A stretch of 64,000 nt of DNA from Cuniculiplasma divulgatum (lineage in GTDB: Archaea > Thermoplasmatota > Thermoplasmata > Thermoplasmatales > Thermoplasmataceae). A model generated the notes under the pieces. The model was not told where the DNA came from, did not search any database, and worked only from the letters and a program-made list of their open reading frames with translations. Shown piece by piece: positions 1-8,614 of this stretch (position 1 is its first letter; each line of letters opens with the position of its first letter). The translations under genes were made by a program, and so were the position numbers. The stretch is from contig CP133595.1 of assembly GCA_031200235.1 (NCBI GenBank), positions 310,001-374,000 of the forward strand, in the 5' to 3' direction.

Positions 1-20
1 TTGCAAATTTTTCAATCTCA

Positions 21-371
21 ATGATCAATGTTACGGCCTCGGCGCTTATTTCGTCTCCTGTCGGTACAATAATACTTACGGTGCTGCTGATCTACCTCGG
101 CTTCCTGGGAGCATATGTCTTCATGGGAATGGGACTCAAATATTCCGCCTCTTTAGCTGCATCCAGAAGCCGGGATAATGTCAACAGAGTCCCGAAAACC
201 AGGAACGTACCTGAGACACAGCTTTTCATAAGGTCCGCATGCCCTGATTGTGGTAATACCACATTTTATGTGAACCCTGACATGAGCCTCAAATGCACCA
301 GGTGTGGAAAGGAGATCCCCAGGGATGCCATGGAAGTGCCAAATGTCAGGGTGGAACTAAGAAGGTCTTGA
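21..371 (+). CDS. Membrane-anchored zinc-ribbon protein, function unknown
   Basis: The 116-residue product has one hydrophobic segment at about residues 13-38, a short basic linker, and a C-terminal zinc ribbon with two CxxC knuckles (Cys74/Cys77 and Cys92/Cys95). The expected topology is an N-terminal membrane anchor with a cytoplasmic ribbon. Nothing in the sequence names a partner, and zinc ribbons of this kind are too general to give a function. The nearest downstream gene is convergent, so no operon partner is visible. The gene is close to the window edge, so upstream context is missing. Confidence 0.75.
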   Translation: MINVTASALISSPVGTIILTVLLIYLGFLGAYVFMGMGLKYSASLAASRSRDNVNRVPKTRNVPETQLFIRSACPDCGNTTFYVNPDMSLKCTRCGKEIPRDAMEVPNVRVELRRS

Positions 372-562
372 GAAAGAGAACGGCAGTTCCGCAGAGGATG
401 ACCAGCGAATATTTCCACATAGTTTTATGCTTGTCTGAATGCAAAAAAAACGTGTCAACATATAGCCTTTTTAAACTCATATATGTCCATCACTTTCAAA
501 TTCTAACATTGGCATTGTTGGTGCCTGAATCCTAACTCGATCATGCCTCAGCAAATGATATG

Positions 563-1666
563 TCATGAGTCACCTGGAAGCCTTGAAATATTGGGGTATT
601 CCCTAAGAATCAAATATATACCGTATACAAGGGGCATTAAGAAAAGTGGAATTATTGTCCATATACCATAATACTGATAAAGAACATCCTCACCCAGAGA
701 ACCCACAATAAAGCCGAATCCGAACGTTGATTCGTAATAGAAGACCCCAGTCTTGGTGTCAGAGGTATTTGAAATATACGCCAAGATCTTTGACATGCTG
801 ATTGAAACCCCCAAGCCAGAAATGGCTGATACGGCAACTAGAATTGGGAGAGTGACCTTGAATGCAAGGAATAAAGCAGGAAACAGTAGCAGGGATGAAA
901 TTGCGCCATACTGCCATATCTTGAGATCGGGGACGAAGTTGAGCACAACAAACCCAACTGCAACCACCGCCCCGTATGTTGCAGTCACTCCGCCTATGAT
1001 GTAATATGGGAAACCGTTGGCCTTCAGCAGCGGTTCCACTACAAAATACAGGAAACCTGAAAATATGCCGGCATAGAACAGGGGAAATATGTAGCTTAAC
1101 CTTGGAGATTCCCTGGATGCGGTCTCTTCCTTATATTTCATCCGTGGAGTTGTGACCATTGATATGGCAAAGGCTGCTGCAGCAATGAGAAATACATACT
1201 TGAACCCGTAAAGGTCAATGATAACCCCCATAATGGCAGGTGATGTTGCATTGGGAATACCCCATGCAATGGAATACTTTTCCGCATTTCTGGATCCCTG
1301 AAGAGAGCCCAGTGCAATTTCGCTGGATATCCACCACGGAGCCTGAAAAAAGCTTGCGATTATGGCTATGGGAAGAAAGTACGATCTATATCCAAAGAGG
1401 AGGGCCACAGACATGGCCAGGAGTATGGCCAGAGGCACACTGACGCCGGCCCTCATCAGCCTTGATCCTGCCCTGCGATATATGTAAGCAACAACAGGAA
1501 ATGGCAGGGAGCTTGCCAGCCCTATGATGCCTATGAAACTATAGGAGAATCCCAGGCGTTCAGCTATGAGGGGAAAGGTGAAGCTGAGCCCAAGCCAGCC
1601 AGTTCCAAATGCAAAACTGCTTGCAATCAGCCTTGCTGAATCACCGGTGAGACCGTTCCGTGACAC
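563..1666 (-). CDS. MFS-type transporter
   Basis: The 367-residue protein is hydrophobic throughout, with about ten to twelve predicted membrane segments, short loops and one longer basic central loop near residues 170-190. This is the usual two-half layout of major facilitator transporters. The substrate cannot be read from the sequence. Translation probably starts at a GTG (reverse complement of 1664-1666), because no ATG lies in a better position. The gene follows an AbrB-like regulator gene on the same strand by 36 bp, so the two may be cotranscribed. Confidence 0.75.
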   Translation of the reverse strand: MSRNGLTGDSARLIASSFAFGTGWLGLSFTFPLIAERLGFSYSFIGIIGLASSLPFPVVAYIYRRAGSRLMRAGVSVPLAILLAMSVALLFGYRSYFLPIAIIASFFQAPWWISSEIALGSLQGSRNAEKYSIAWGIPNATSPAIMGVIIDLYGFKYVFLIAAAAFAISMVTTPRMKYKEETASRESPRLSYIFPLFYAGIFSGFLYFVVEPLLKANGFPYYIIGGVTATYGAVVAVGFVVLNFVPDLKIWQYGAISSLLLFPALFLAFKVTLPILVAVSAISGLGVSISMSKILAYISNTSDTKTGVFYYESTFGFGFIVGSLGEDVLYQYYGIWTIIPLFLMPLVYGIYLILREYPNISRLPGDS

Positions 1667-1702
1667 ACAGCGGTATGGCAGACCGGGCTATAATCCTGAT
1701 GC

Positions 1703-1864
1703 TCACTGAATTTTATCTATCTTAATTCCATCATCCTCATAGAATGCAATTATGTCATCAGCCTTCAAGCCGAGACGTTCCACAATCTTCCTTGGCAGAG
1801 TTATCCTGAAGGACGAGCCCCTTGAAGATATATGCGCAACCTCCAGAAGTTTCTTTTTATCCAT
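1703..1864 (-). CDS. AbrB/SpoVT-type (swapped-hairpin) DNA-binding protein
   Basis: This 53-residue frame reads MDKKKLLEVAHISSRG and then a stretch containing RITLPRKIVERLGLK, the classic swapped-hairpin AbrB pattern (strand, LPRKIVERLGL helix, DDIIAFYEDDG hairpin). Proteins of this family are small dimeric DNA-binding regulators or antitoxins. No toxin gene is adjacent. The only same-strand neighbour is the downstream MFS transporter gene, 36 bp away, which suggests local regulation of that transporter (inference). An AT-rich TATA-like stretch lies about 20-30 bp upstream of the ATG. Confidence 0.8.
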   Translation of the reverse strand: MDKKKLLEVAHISSRGSSFRITLPRKIVERLGLKADDIIAFYEDDGIKIDKIQ

Positions 1865-1985
1865 GAATTGGTATTGTGGCAAGAGATATAATTATTGTAT
1901 CGATACTAACAGCGGGCTGCGGCTGACCATTGCGATCATGAGGCGAGTTGGCAGGCACTAAAAACTGTGCACAGGAAACGCTGAG

Positions 1986-1994
1986 TTTTTATAT
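1986..1994 (+). promoter_or_regulatory. TATA-like box of the L10e gene
   Basis: TTTTTATAT lies with its centre about 32 bp before the ATG of the L10e gene. This spacing fits an archaeal TBP/TFB promoter giving a very short leader. Assigned by position and composition only. Confidence 0.5.
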
Positions 1995-2021
1995 CCTGAA
2001 AAGCTTCTGGTTAGAACTTCA

Positions 2022-2552
2022 ATGGTAACTAAACCTGCCAGAATGTATAGCAAAATTACAGGGCCAGCCTACACGAGGAGAGAGTTTATGGGCGGCGTTC
2101 CTTACCCGAAAATCACAAACTTTGTTCAGGGAAACCAGAAAAAGGACTTTGAAATAGAGTTCAGGCTCATAGCCAAGGAATCATGCCAGATCAGGCATAT
2201 AGCACTTGAGGCAGCAAGAGTATCTGTTAACAGAAAAATGCTTGAAGGATCAAGCCCAGACAGCTACTTCCTGCAGATAAGGCCATATCCCCACCAGGTA
2301 ATCAGGGAACATAAGATGGCAACAGGAGCAGGCGCAGACAGAATATCAAGTGGAATGAGAGCTGCCTTTGGCAGACCTGTGGGCACAGCTGCCCGTGTAC
2401 ATACGGATGATATCATAATGGTCGGTCGCACATCCCCGGACAAAGCCAGAAAAATGAGGGACGCGCTTCATAAGGCCTCCATGAAACTTCCTACACCCTG
2501 CCGCATAGAAATCTCAAAGGGCAAGGACCTGGCAGGAAAACTTGGTCTTTAG
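2022..2552 (+). CDS. rpl10e: 50S ribosomal protein L10e (uL16 family)
   Basis: The 176-residue product begins MVTKPARMYSKITGPAYTRR and shows the typical archaeal L10e pattern, including the YPHQVIREHKMATGAGADR segment. L10e is the archaeal/eukaryotic form of L16 and sits in the large subunit near the A-site tRNA and the central protuberance. Length is normal for the family. A TATA-like box lies about 30 bp upstream. A kinase-like gene starts six bases after the stop, so the two are probably cotranscribed. Confidence 0.95.
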   Translation: MVTKPARMYSKITGPAYTRREFMGGVPYPKITNFVQGNQKKDFEIEFRLIAKESCQIRHIALEAARVSVNRKMLEGSSPDSYFLQIRPYPHQVIREHKMATGAGADRISSGMRAAFGRPVGTAARVHTDDIIMVGRTSPDKARKMRDALHKASMKLPTPCRIEISKGKDLAGKLGL

Positions 2553-2558
2553 TTTCTG

Positions 2559-3464
2559 ATGGAAAGGGAAAAATCCCTAAAAATTTTTGAATCTCTCTTT
2601 ACTGAAATAGATTTATCAGGATCCCGCCTGGATACTCATGGGTGGGACAGCAGGGTTTTGTTCCTGCAGAATGGTACTGTAATTAAGATTCCACTTGCAA
2701 ACGGCTATGAGAAACTTGAAAGGGAATATTGTGTGCTGAAGTCAGTCAAGCCCCTTCTTGGTGATCTAGTTCCTGACAGGATCGCACTGGTTATGAAGAA
2801 ATTCAGAGGTGAAACATTGGAGTTCCTTTCCTACAACGCCATAGAGGGTATCACCCTTGATGATGCAGCTCCGCTATCAAGGGACATGGAAACTTCAATA
2901 TGGGTGCAGATGACGCGCATACTGCCAGCAATCCATCATCATATGCCGCCCGGTCTCAGCAAATGTGGAATTCCCCTATTGGACGGCCCTGGGTGGCGAG
3001 ACTTCTATGCGGGATTTCTTCGGGATCTGAGAATAACGGTTTTCCCGGCCCTGGATGGCCATCTTTCAAGTTATCTGGAGGACCAGATCAGAACCTTCGT
3101 TGAAAATGATTCAAATTTCGAATTCCGGCCTGCCCTCATTCATGGTGACATTGATCCCAGGAATCTCATATGGGACACACATTCACTCAGGATATCAGGG
3201 ATAATAGACTGGGGGGACAGCATGATTGGGGATCCGGCCTTTGATTATGCCTCCATGCTATTCAATGAAAGGGTTGGCCTGCAGCTCATCAGGAACCAGA
3301 GAGAACTTGCAGGTCCTGGTCCCATCAGGAGAATTGAATTCTATCACAGGATGGTGCCTGTATACTGGATCATGTATGGTCTCAGGAACAGGAGGGAGAA
3401 GCTTGTCCGTGACGGCATAAGAGAACTTGAAAATAGGATTGGATTCAAGATTGCAATCCTCTGA
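2559..3464 (+). CDS. Aminoglycoside-phosphotransferase-like small-molecule kinase
   Basis: The 301-residue protein carries the APH/choline-kinase-like catalytic motif HGDIDPRNL at about residue 195 and the metal-binding segment IDWGDSMIGDPAFDYA at about residue 215. This fold transfers the gamma phosphate of ATP to small molecules such as choline, homoserine or antibiotics. The substrate cannot be inferred, and the genomic setting directly after L10e does not point to resistance. A very short intergenic gap (6 bp) suggests cotranscription with L10e. Confidence 0.75.
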   Translation: MEREKSLKIFESLFTEIDLSGSRLDTHGWDSRVLFLQNGTVIKIPLANGYEKLEREYCVLKSVKPLLGDLVPDRIALVMKKFRGETLEFLSYNAIEGITLDDAAPLSRDMETSIWVQMTRILPAIHHHMPPGLSKCGIPLLDGPGWRDFYAGFLRDLRITVFPALDGHLSSYLEDQIRTFVENDSNFEFRPALIHGDIDPRNLIWDTHSLRISGIIDWGDSMIGDPAFDYASMLFNERVGLQLIRNQRELAGPGPIRRIEFYHRMVPVYWIMYGLRNRREKLVRDGIRELENRIGFKIAIL

Positions 3465-3483
3465 ATCCAGGTCCGTGCATGGA

Positions 3484-4395
3484 TCAGAATAGAGACTGCA
3501 TGCTTTCTCTGGAACCGATGAAGTCCTGAATAAGCTTGGCCGCAAGCATTGACGTGTTCCCATTATCATACACTGGCGTCATTTCTACCACGTCGAAACC
3601 TATGATCCTCTTGGCGAAGTGAGTGATGAGGGATCTCACCTCAACAGCACTTATGCCGTATGGTTCCGGTGTTCCCACGCCTGGCGCTTCAGATGGGTCT
3701 ATACCATCCATGTCTATGGAAAAGTATATTCTTGCAGGATTTCTTGATTCAATTTCCTGAATTACAGACATGATACCTTTCGTTCTGACTTCATTTGCCG
3801 TAAAAAACCTGACCTTTGACCATTCCTCCGATCTGTATTCCTCCATTGATACAGATCTAGTGCCTATTGAGAATATCTTTCCAGCCCCAAGGATTTCCAG
3901 GGCCCTTCTGGTGACGCAGGCATGGTTCAGCCTGTTTCCCATGTATTCATCCCTGAAATCTGAGTGGGCATCTATTATGATCATCACTGTATCCTTTGGA
4001 ATGTTCCTGACGGCACCAACAGTTACCGAGTGCTCACCTCCAAGCATTACCGGTACCTTGCCAGATCTCATCATTGTACCCGTGACACTTTCAACGGTGT
4101 CAACCACTTCCGATACGTCCTCGCCTACCTGCAAATTACCCATGTCGCAGATGCCTGCAGACAGGAAATCTACACCGTATGAAAACTCGAAGGATTCAAG
4201 ATTATCATAGGCAAGCCTTATTGTATCAGGAGCGAGCCTCGATCCCCGTCTGAAGCTGGATGTACCATCAAATGGCACCCCGAAGACCACATAACGGGCC
4301 TCTGTGTAAGGTGACACAGCATCGGCGATTTTCCTGTGTGAAAACAGATCTTTCAGTTCTGGAACATTATCTTCCTGACGCCCATTGTCTCCCAA
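3484..4395 (-). CDS. speB: Agmatinase / arginase-family ureohydrolase
   Basis: The 303-residue protein has the full manganese-ligand set of ureohydrolases: GGEHSVT, the DAHSDFRDE motif and the [14 protein letters not shown] motif. Agmatinase hydrolyses agmatine to putrescine and urea, a step of archaeal polyamine synthesis. Its first 43 bases overlap the 3' end of the aIF5A gene in another frame, so translation is probably coupled. aIF5A needs a polyamine-derived modification, so the pairing makes functional sense. A GTG about 30 codons in is a possible alternative start. Arginase or guanidinobutyrase activity is not excluded by sequence. Confidence 0.88.
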   Translation of the reverse strand: MGDNGRQEDNVPELKDLFSHRKIADAVSPYTEARYVVFGVPFDGTSSFRRGSRLAPDTIRLAYDNLESFEFSYGVDFLSAGICDMGNLQVGEDVSEVVDTVESVTGTMMRSGKVPVMLGGEHSVTVGAVRNIPKDTVMIIIDAHSDFRDEYMGNRLNHACVTRRALEILGAGKIFSIGTRSVSMEEYRSEEWSKVRFFTANEVRTKGIMSVIQEIESRNPARIYFSIDMDGIDPSEAPGVGTPEPYGISAVEVRSLITHFAKRIIGFDVVEMTPVYDNGNTSMLAAKLIQDFIGSRESMQSLF

Positions 4396-4742
4396 TAGGA
4401 TACCTCCGTTCCGGGTTTTACCCGTTCGATTTCCGTGGGATCAAGCTGAACAACAAATGTCTCAAAGGTCTCAGAGTCCATCAGTTGAGCCTCATTGTTC
4501 GCAATGGACAGAACCTGGGCGTTCTTCTTCTCAATTATTGGTACCTTGACCTTATGCTTGACGGGGTAAACTACGCTTCTCTTCTGTCCGTCAAACACTC
4601 CTATGGCCACAATCCTTCCCTTTGCTTCACCATGCTTCCCCGGTTTGGACATTGTGATGTCAACTATCTTGCACGGTACATCGTCTACAAGCATGTATCT
4701 TCCTACCTTAAGTTCTCTAACTTCGGCTTCCTGCCAGCTCAT
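4353..4742 (-). CDS. eif5a: Translation factor aIF5A
   Basis: The 129-residue product matches archaeal IF5A: an N-terminal SH3-like barrel with the modification loop [11 protein letters not shown], followed by an OB-fold. Lys36 in PGKHG is the expected site of hypusine or deoxyhypusine. The factor relieves ribosomes stalled at difficult peptide bonds. The stop lies 43 bases inside the agmatinase gene. That neighbour produces putrescine, a precursor of the spermidine used for the modification (established family knowledge; the link here is inference from gene order). Confidence 0.95.
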   Translation of the reverse strand: MSWQEAEVRELKVGRYMLVDDVPCKIVDITMSKPGKHGEAKGRIVAIGVFDGQKRSVVYPVKHKVKVPIIEKKNAQVLSIANNEAQLMDSETFETFVVQLDPTEIERVKPGTEVSYWETMGVRKIMFQN

Positions 4743-4813
4743 GTGATTCTTTTCGTAATGGTCTCTCTCTTTATATATTTTCTATTGCGAGATACGCATA
4801 ATAAATGGGAAAA

Positions 4814-6079
4814 TCAGTTGTAATCTTCAAAGGGCAAATCCTCATATTCAGGCCGCAGTAGTGACCCATCCCTTTTCAGGAATACCCCATTCACCATTAC
4901 ATCACTGACACATGATGTATCGGCAGAATACACAATATTTGAAACGGCATTGCTGATTGTGGTGGGAGCCATCCTTGGATTCCTTGTGTCCATCAGAACT
5001 ATGTCTGCCAGCATTCCTGGCGCTATGGCCCCTATATCCTTCCTCTTCAGTGAGGCAGCAGCGTTCACTGTGGCCATGTCCAGCAGCATCTGGGCATTTG
5101 TTAATGCAGGATTCCACCGATCATTCTTGACCCATATGGAGCCGAATTTCATTGAGGAGATCACATCCTGGGAATTGTTTGAAGCGGTGCTGTCCGACCC
5201 AATGGAGACAGTAACACCATTGTTCAGGTATTCAGGTATGGGCGCAATTCCTCCCACGCCAAGTTTTGCGTTGCTGACAGGATTCCATGAGACGCTGGCT
5301 GATGCCTTAGAAAGCAGTCTGACTTCATTGAGTGTTGCCCAGACTGAATGAGCAGCAATGAACCTGGGGCCAAGGAAGCCGATTTTTGAAAGATGCTCTA
5401 TTGGCCTTTCGCCTTTGGAAGCTTTTACAAAATTGTAAACCTCTTGGCGGGTCTCAGCAAGGTGTCCATGTATTATGGTATCCTCCCTGTCTGCCACATC
5501 CAGGGCAGAGAGATAGGTCTCGTCGCCTGCCACATATATTCCCTGAACACCTATGGCTGGAGTCACCAGATCACGTCCCCTGAATTCACTTATGAAATGC
5601 TGTGCATTCTTCACGGGATTCCCCCTCTGTGTGGTCTTATCCTCATCCAGGGTATTCCAGGCCAGGAACCCGCGGATACCTGCTTTTTCAACTGCTCTTA
5701 CAATCACGTCCTCAGAGTAATAGAGATCCAGGAATGACGTTACGCCAGAATGCACCATTTCCCTGATTCCAAGAAGTGCAGAGTTGTAAAGTCCTTTCTC
5801 AGTCCTTTCGCCATCAAGCTTGAATGTTCTTTCAAGGAAACTGGACAGGGGCACGTCATCAATCTGCCCCCTCAGGTGCGTCATTGCCACATGGCAGTGT
5901 GTGTTGATCATCCCCGGCATGGCTATTCTGCCTGTTCCATCAATGATTTCGTCTGCCCCCTTCTCTTCCGGTCCGGTGTAGGTGATCCTGTTTCCCTCAA
6001 TCAGTATATTTCCCATAAAGACTGACCTGTTGATGTCCTGTGAAACGATAATTGCGTTGCGAATCAGCATGCTCTTCAT
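4814..6079 (-). CDS. Amidohydrolase of the 5'-deoxyadenosine/SAH/MTA deaminase (ATZ/TRZ) family
   Basis: The 421-residue protein contains the TIM-barrel amidohydrolase metal motifs in order: NTHCHVAMTHLRG (HxH), HGHLAET, AHSVWA and SIGSDSTAS. This combination is typical of the ATZ/TRZ subgroup that includes archaeal MTA/SAH deaminases and 5'-deoxyadenosine deaminase (DadD). Such enzymes recycle by-products of SAM-dependent reactions in the cytoplasm. Exact substrate preference cannot be decided by eye. Length is normal. It appears to be a single-gene unit behind the aIF5A gene on the same strand. Confidence 0.82.
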   Translation of the reverse strand: MKSMLIRNAIIVSQDINRSVFMGNILIEGNRITYTGPEEKGADEIIDGTGRIAMPGMINTHCHVAMTHLRGQIDDVPLSSFLERTFKLDGERTEKGLYNSALLGIREMVHSGVTSFLDLYYSEDVIVRAVEKAGIRGFLAWNTLDEDKTTQRGNPVKNAQHFISEFRGRDLVTPAIGVQGIYVAGDETYLSALDVADREDTIIHGHLAETRQEVYNFVKASKGERPIEHLSKIGFLGPRFIAAHSVWATLNEVRLLSKASASVSWNPVSNAKLGVGGIAPIPEYLNNGVTVSIGSDSTASNNSQDVISSMKFGSIWVKNDRWNPALTNAQMLLDMATVNAAASLKRKDIGAIAPGMLADIVLMDTRNPRMAPTTISNAVSNIVYSADTSCVSDVMVNGVFLKRDGSLLRPEYEDLPFEDYN

Positions 6080-6380
6080 GTGGGTGATATTTCAATTGCA
6101 GTAATAAAATGACCTCAGGCCTTATTTGATCCGAAAACCCGTAGAGTCATCTGAAATATGGAAACCATGAAGAATGTATGGCGTTGAGCCCATGAGAAAT
6201 TCAGAAACTCGATGCCATGCCTTTGCCATTACTTACACAGGATAAGAATCATTTCGCCCTCTGGAACATTCACTGGCAGGAAACTAGGTAAATTTCTGTT
6301 AAGAATACATCCGTTTACACCGGTTCCAAATGCGGGAAGCCGCATGATGCGCACGTCTGCGTGCCATAAAACCGGGGATT
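6080..6380. other. Intergenic stretch, mostly without recognised content
   Basis: This 301-bp gap separates the amidohydrolase gene from the membrane gene at the end of the MoxR cluster. The first part should hold the amidohydrolase promoter (minus strand). The only coding candidate is a 38-residue minus-strand frame, listed separately. No RNA gene or repeat was recognised. Confidence 0.4.
6229..6345 (-). CDS. Possible 38-residue protein
   Basis: A short minus-strand frame starting MRLPAFGTGVNGC lies 36 bases after the stop of the last MoxR-cluster gene. Its composition (proline and glycine turns, hydrophobic strand MILILCK at the end) looks protein-like, but there is no recognisable family and no clear ribosome-binding site. 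It could equally be chance. No function is proposed. Confidence 0.2.
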   Translation of the reverse strand: MRLPAFGTGVNGCILNRNLPSFLPVNVPEGEMILILCK

Positions 6381-7298
6381 CTACCACTTGTCTGTCCTGG
6401 GAAGCTTGCCAAGCTTCTTCATCTTTCTTTCTGGCGAACTTCTTACAACATATATTGCTGTAATGAAGACTGCAATGGCCACAGCAAGTATCTGGAAACC
6501 CATGGATGATACCATCTGATCCACAGCAAAGACAATGAACGCAATGATTCCTCCCAGAACTGCTGCTGCACCAATTCCACCGAGAGCTTCCGATCTGAAC
6601 TGCTTCTCCTGCACAAAGACGAAGTACGATATTATGGCTACCAGCGATATGATCAGGGCGACCATCATAACGGGATTTACAGGAAAAGAATATTCCTGCA
6701 GAGGAGGAGGGAATCTCTGTCCATCTATGTTTGTGGACCCCGTAAAGATCAGCGCAATCCACGAAACAAACTGCATCTCATATGCCTGCGTGTAGGCTGC
6801 AGCGTATGAGTATGAATACCTGGCCATGAGGTATAACACAAAAACCTGATCCAGGAGCGGAAGCAGGGAAAGGACCAGATACGATATGGAACGCTGTATG
6901 GTGCCTGACTTTATGCCGCCAATTGTTGCAGTTACGCTGATTACCATGCTGAAGGTGATGAATGTGCGGAGAGTGAATGGTATTACAAGATGGGATAGCA
7001 GCCTACTTGATTGTATGTAGGAACTGAAACCAGAAAAGAGGTTAGGACTCCCACTATTTCCAACCTCCACGCCAAGGGAGATCAGGATCAACATCAGAAT
7101 GATGAGTATTACAACCGGATTCACATATGACCTGAACCTTGATGGTACGAATATTGACATTACCGGCACCAGGGAAAGTACTATGAAGGGCGCCAGGTAA
7201 ACGTCACCGAGGAGATGGGGAATCACATAGATGATCAGCACTATGGATGGGAGCATTATCATTCCGTTTATGACCGTCCTGACTGTCAAATCCTTCAT
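6381..7298 (-). CDS. Multi-spanning membrane protein, last gene of the MoxR cluster
   Basis: The 305-residue protein has about seven to eight hydrophobic segments and a basic C-terminus. Its start lies two bases after the stop of the DUF58 gene, so it belongs to the same transcription unit as the DUF58, MoxR and surface-protein genes. I do not recognise the family. In this context it could be a membrane partner of the DUF58 protein or a scaffold for the complex (inference). Confidence 0.7.
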   Translation of the reverse strand: MKDLTVRTVINGMIMLPSIVLIIYVIPHLLGDVYLAPFIVLSLVPVMSIFVPSRFRSYVNPVVILIILMLILISLGVEVGNSGSPNLFSGFSSYIQSSRLLSHLVIPFTLRTFITFSMVISVTATIGGIKSGTIQRSISYLVLSLLPLLDQVFVLYLMARYSYSYAAAYTQAYEMQFVSWIALIFTGSTNIDGQRFPPPLQEYSFPVNPVMMVALIISLVAIISYFVFVQEKQFRSEALGGIGAAAVLGGIIAFIVFAVDQMVSSMGFQILAVAIAVFITAIYVVRSSPERKMKKLGKLPRTDKW

Positions 7299-7300
7299 GT

Positions 7301-8614
7301 TTATCCTCCAAGATTCAGTGTGCGAGCATAACCATATTCAGCCATAAGCCTGAGCAGAAGGTCCCTTTCCCTGGCTGTTGCGGTCTTTATGCCTATTCCA
7401 TTGAAGAAGTGCGAGACGGCTTTGATATATCGCCTCTGCTTGTTGGCCGTACTGATCATTAGCTTGCGGAAAACCTCGTCCTCACGCTTATCCACAAAAT
7501 CATACCCGTCAACAAGGAACAGGTACGTTGGCCTCCCGGTCTGGTAATCCCTTGGCGAGTGTGGATGAAAGTTTTCAGGGAATGACATGGCGGATATGAT
7601 GAACACAACTGCATTCTTCTTGATTCGCTTCCTGATTTTCTCCACAGCAGCCTCAATGGAAAAGTCACCGGAAGGGCGTATCTCTGCCACAAGCTTTTCA
7701 AGCTTCTTGATGGGTTCCTCCGACTTCTGGGCAGGAATGAAGTGATCGAGGCTGGATGATATTACCTGGAAGCCCACACCATCACGATTCTTTATGATTG
7801 AATAAGATGCATTTAGGACGCTTGTCACAACTGTGTCGTACATTCTCCTTGTTGCAGTCCCCTGATTCATTCCGCTGCTGTAATCCATGACAAAGTAAAC
7901 ATCGATCTGCCGCTCTTCCTCCATCTGCTTGATGAAGAGATCTTCATAATCACCGCCATTGTACCTGTCCCACACTATATATCGGAAATCGTCAGATTCA
8001 ACATATTGCCTCACACCATAGAAATCGTATCCCTGCCCGGATTTCCTGGAATAGTGCATGCCTGCAGTGAAAAGGAAATTGCTGAGCCTCTCGCTGCGTT
8101 GCGTGTAGATATCTGAAAGGGCAGGGCCTATCTTCACCTCATCTATCTTCTCCAGAATGGATCGGGTGATGCATATCTTCATGGGGTCCTGCACGTAGGT
8201 TATGAGGGGACCGATTTTGTATTTCCCAATGGCTATGGATTCTATGGAGTATGCCTTTTCAACAGTCTGCCCAGGAGACAGGGCAATTTCACCCTCGAAA
8301 TCTCCTTCTGTCCTGAACACATCCGAAAGAGTGTCGTAATAGTGAAAGGTTATTGTCCTGGATGTGGGATTGGTGAACCTTACCCTTATTTCCTTGGGCT
8401 GGTGTTTCCTGCCATGATCGTCCTTCAGGAACCTTTCGATTCTTATCCTGAACAGATCTGTTGCCGTCCCCTTGTTGAAGAGTATAATGTCCGCAGCTAT
8501 GACGAAGAACAGTACAAGGGAGAATATTATGAAGTACCTGTATCCGAAGAACAGGGCCTCAAGTACCGCACTTGTGACCGCTGAGATCAGAGCATAGCCG
8601 GACTTCTTGATCAT
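7301..8614 (-). CDS. DUF58 / von Willebrand A-like protein, membrane-anchored
   Basis: The 437-residue protein has two N-terminal membrane segments (about residues 8-50), a beta-rich middle, and a DUF58 region with the signature YDFYGVRQYVESDDFRYIVW followed by a vWA-like domain. The metal site reads VMDYSSGMNQG, so the last serine of the usual DxSxS motif is replaced by glycine. DUF58 proteins are normally partners of MoxR AAA+ ATPases, and here the start codon overlaps the moxR stop by ATGA. A role in assembly or activation of an exported or membrane complex is likely but unproven. Confidence 0.85.
   Translation of the reverse strand: MIKKSGYALISAVTSAVLEALFFGYRYFIIFSLVLFFVIAADIILFNKGTATDLFRIRIERFLKDDHGRKHQPKEIRVRFTNPTSRTITFHYYDTLSDVFRTEGDFEGEIALSPGQTVEKAYSIESIAIGKYKIGPLITYVQDPMKICITRSILEKIDEVKIGPALSDIYTQRSERLSNFLFTAGMHYSRKSGQGYDFYGVRQYVESDDFRYIVWDRYNGGDYEDLFIKQMEEERQIDVYFVMDYSSGMNQGTATRRMYDTVVTSVLNASYSIIKNRDGVGFQVISSSLDHFIPAQKSEEPIKKLEKLVAEIRPSGDFSIEAAVEKIRKRIKKNAVVFIISAMSFPENFHPHSPRDYQTGRPTYLFLVDGYDFVDKREDEVFRKLMISTANKQRRYIKAVSHFFNGIGIKTATARERDLLLRLMAEYGYARTLNLGG

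Noticed and set aside
293-535. Plus-strand open frame overlapping the first gene
   Set aside because: It starts inside the zinc-ribbon gene in another frame and shows no protein features.
4260-4823. Plus-strand open frame of 187 codons
   Set aside because: It lies antisense to aIF5A and the agmatinase gene, both certain, and has no coherent protein pattern.
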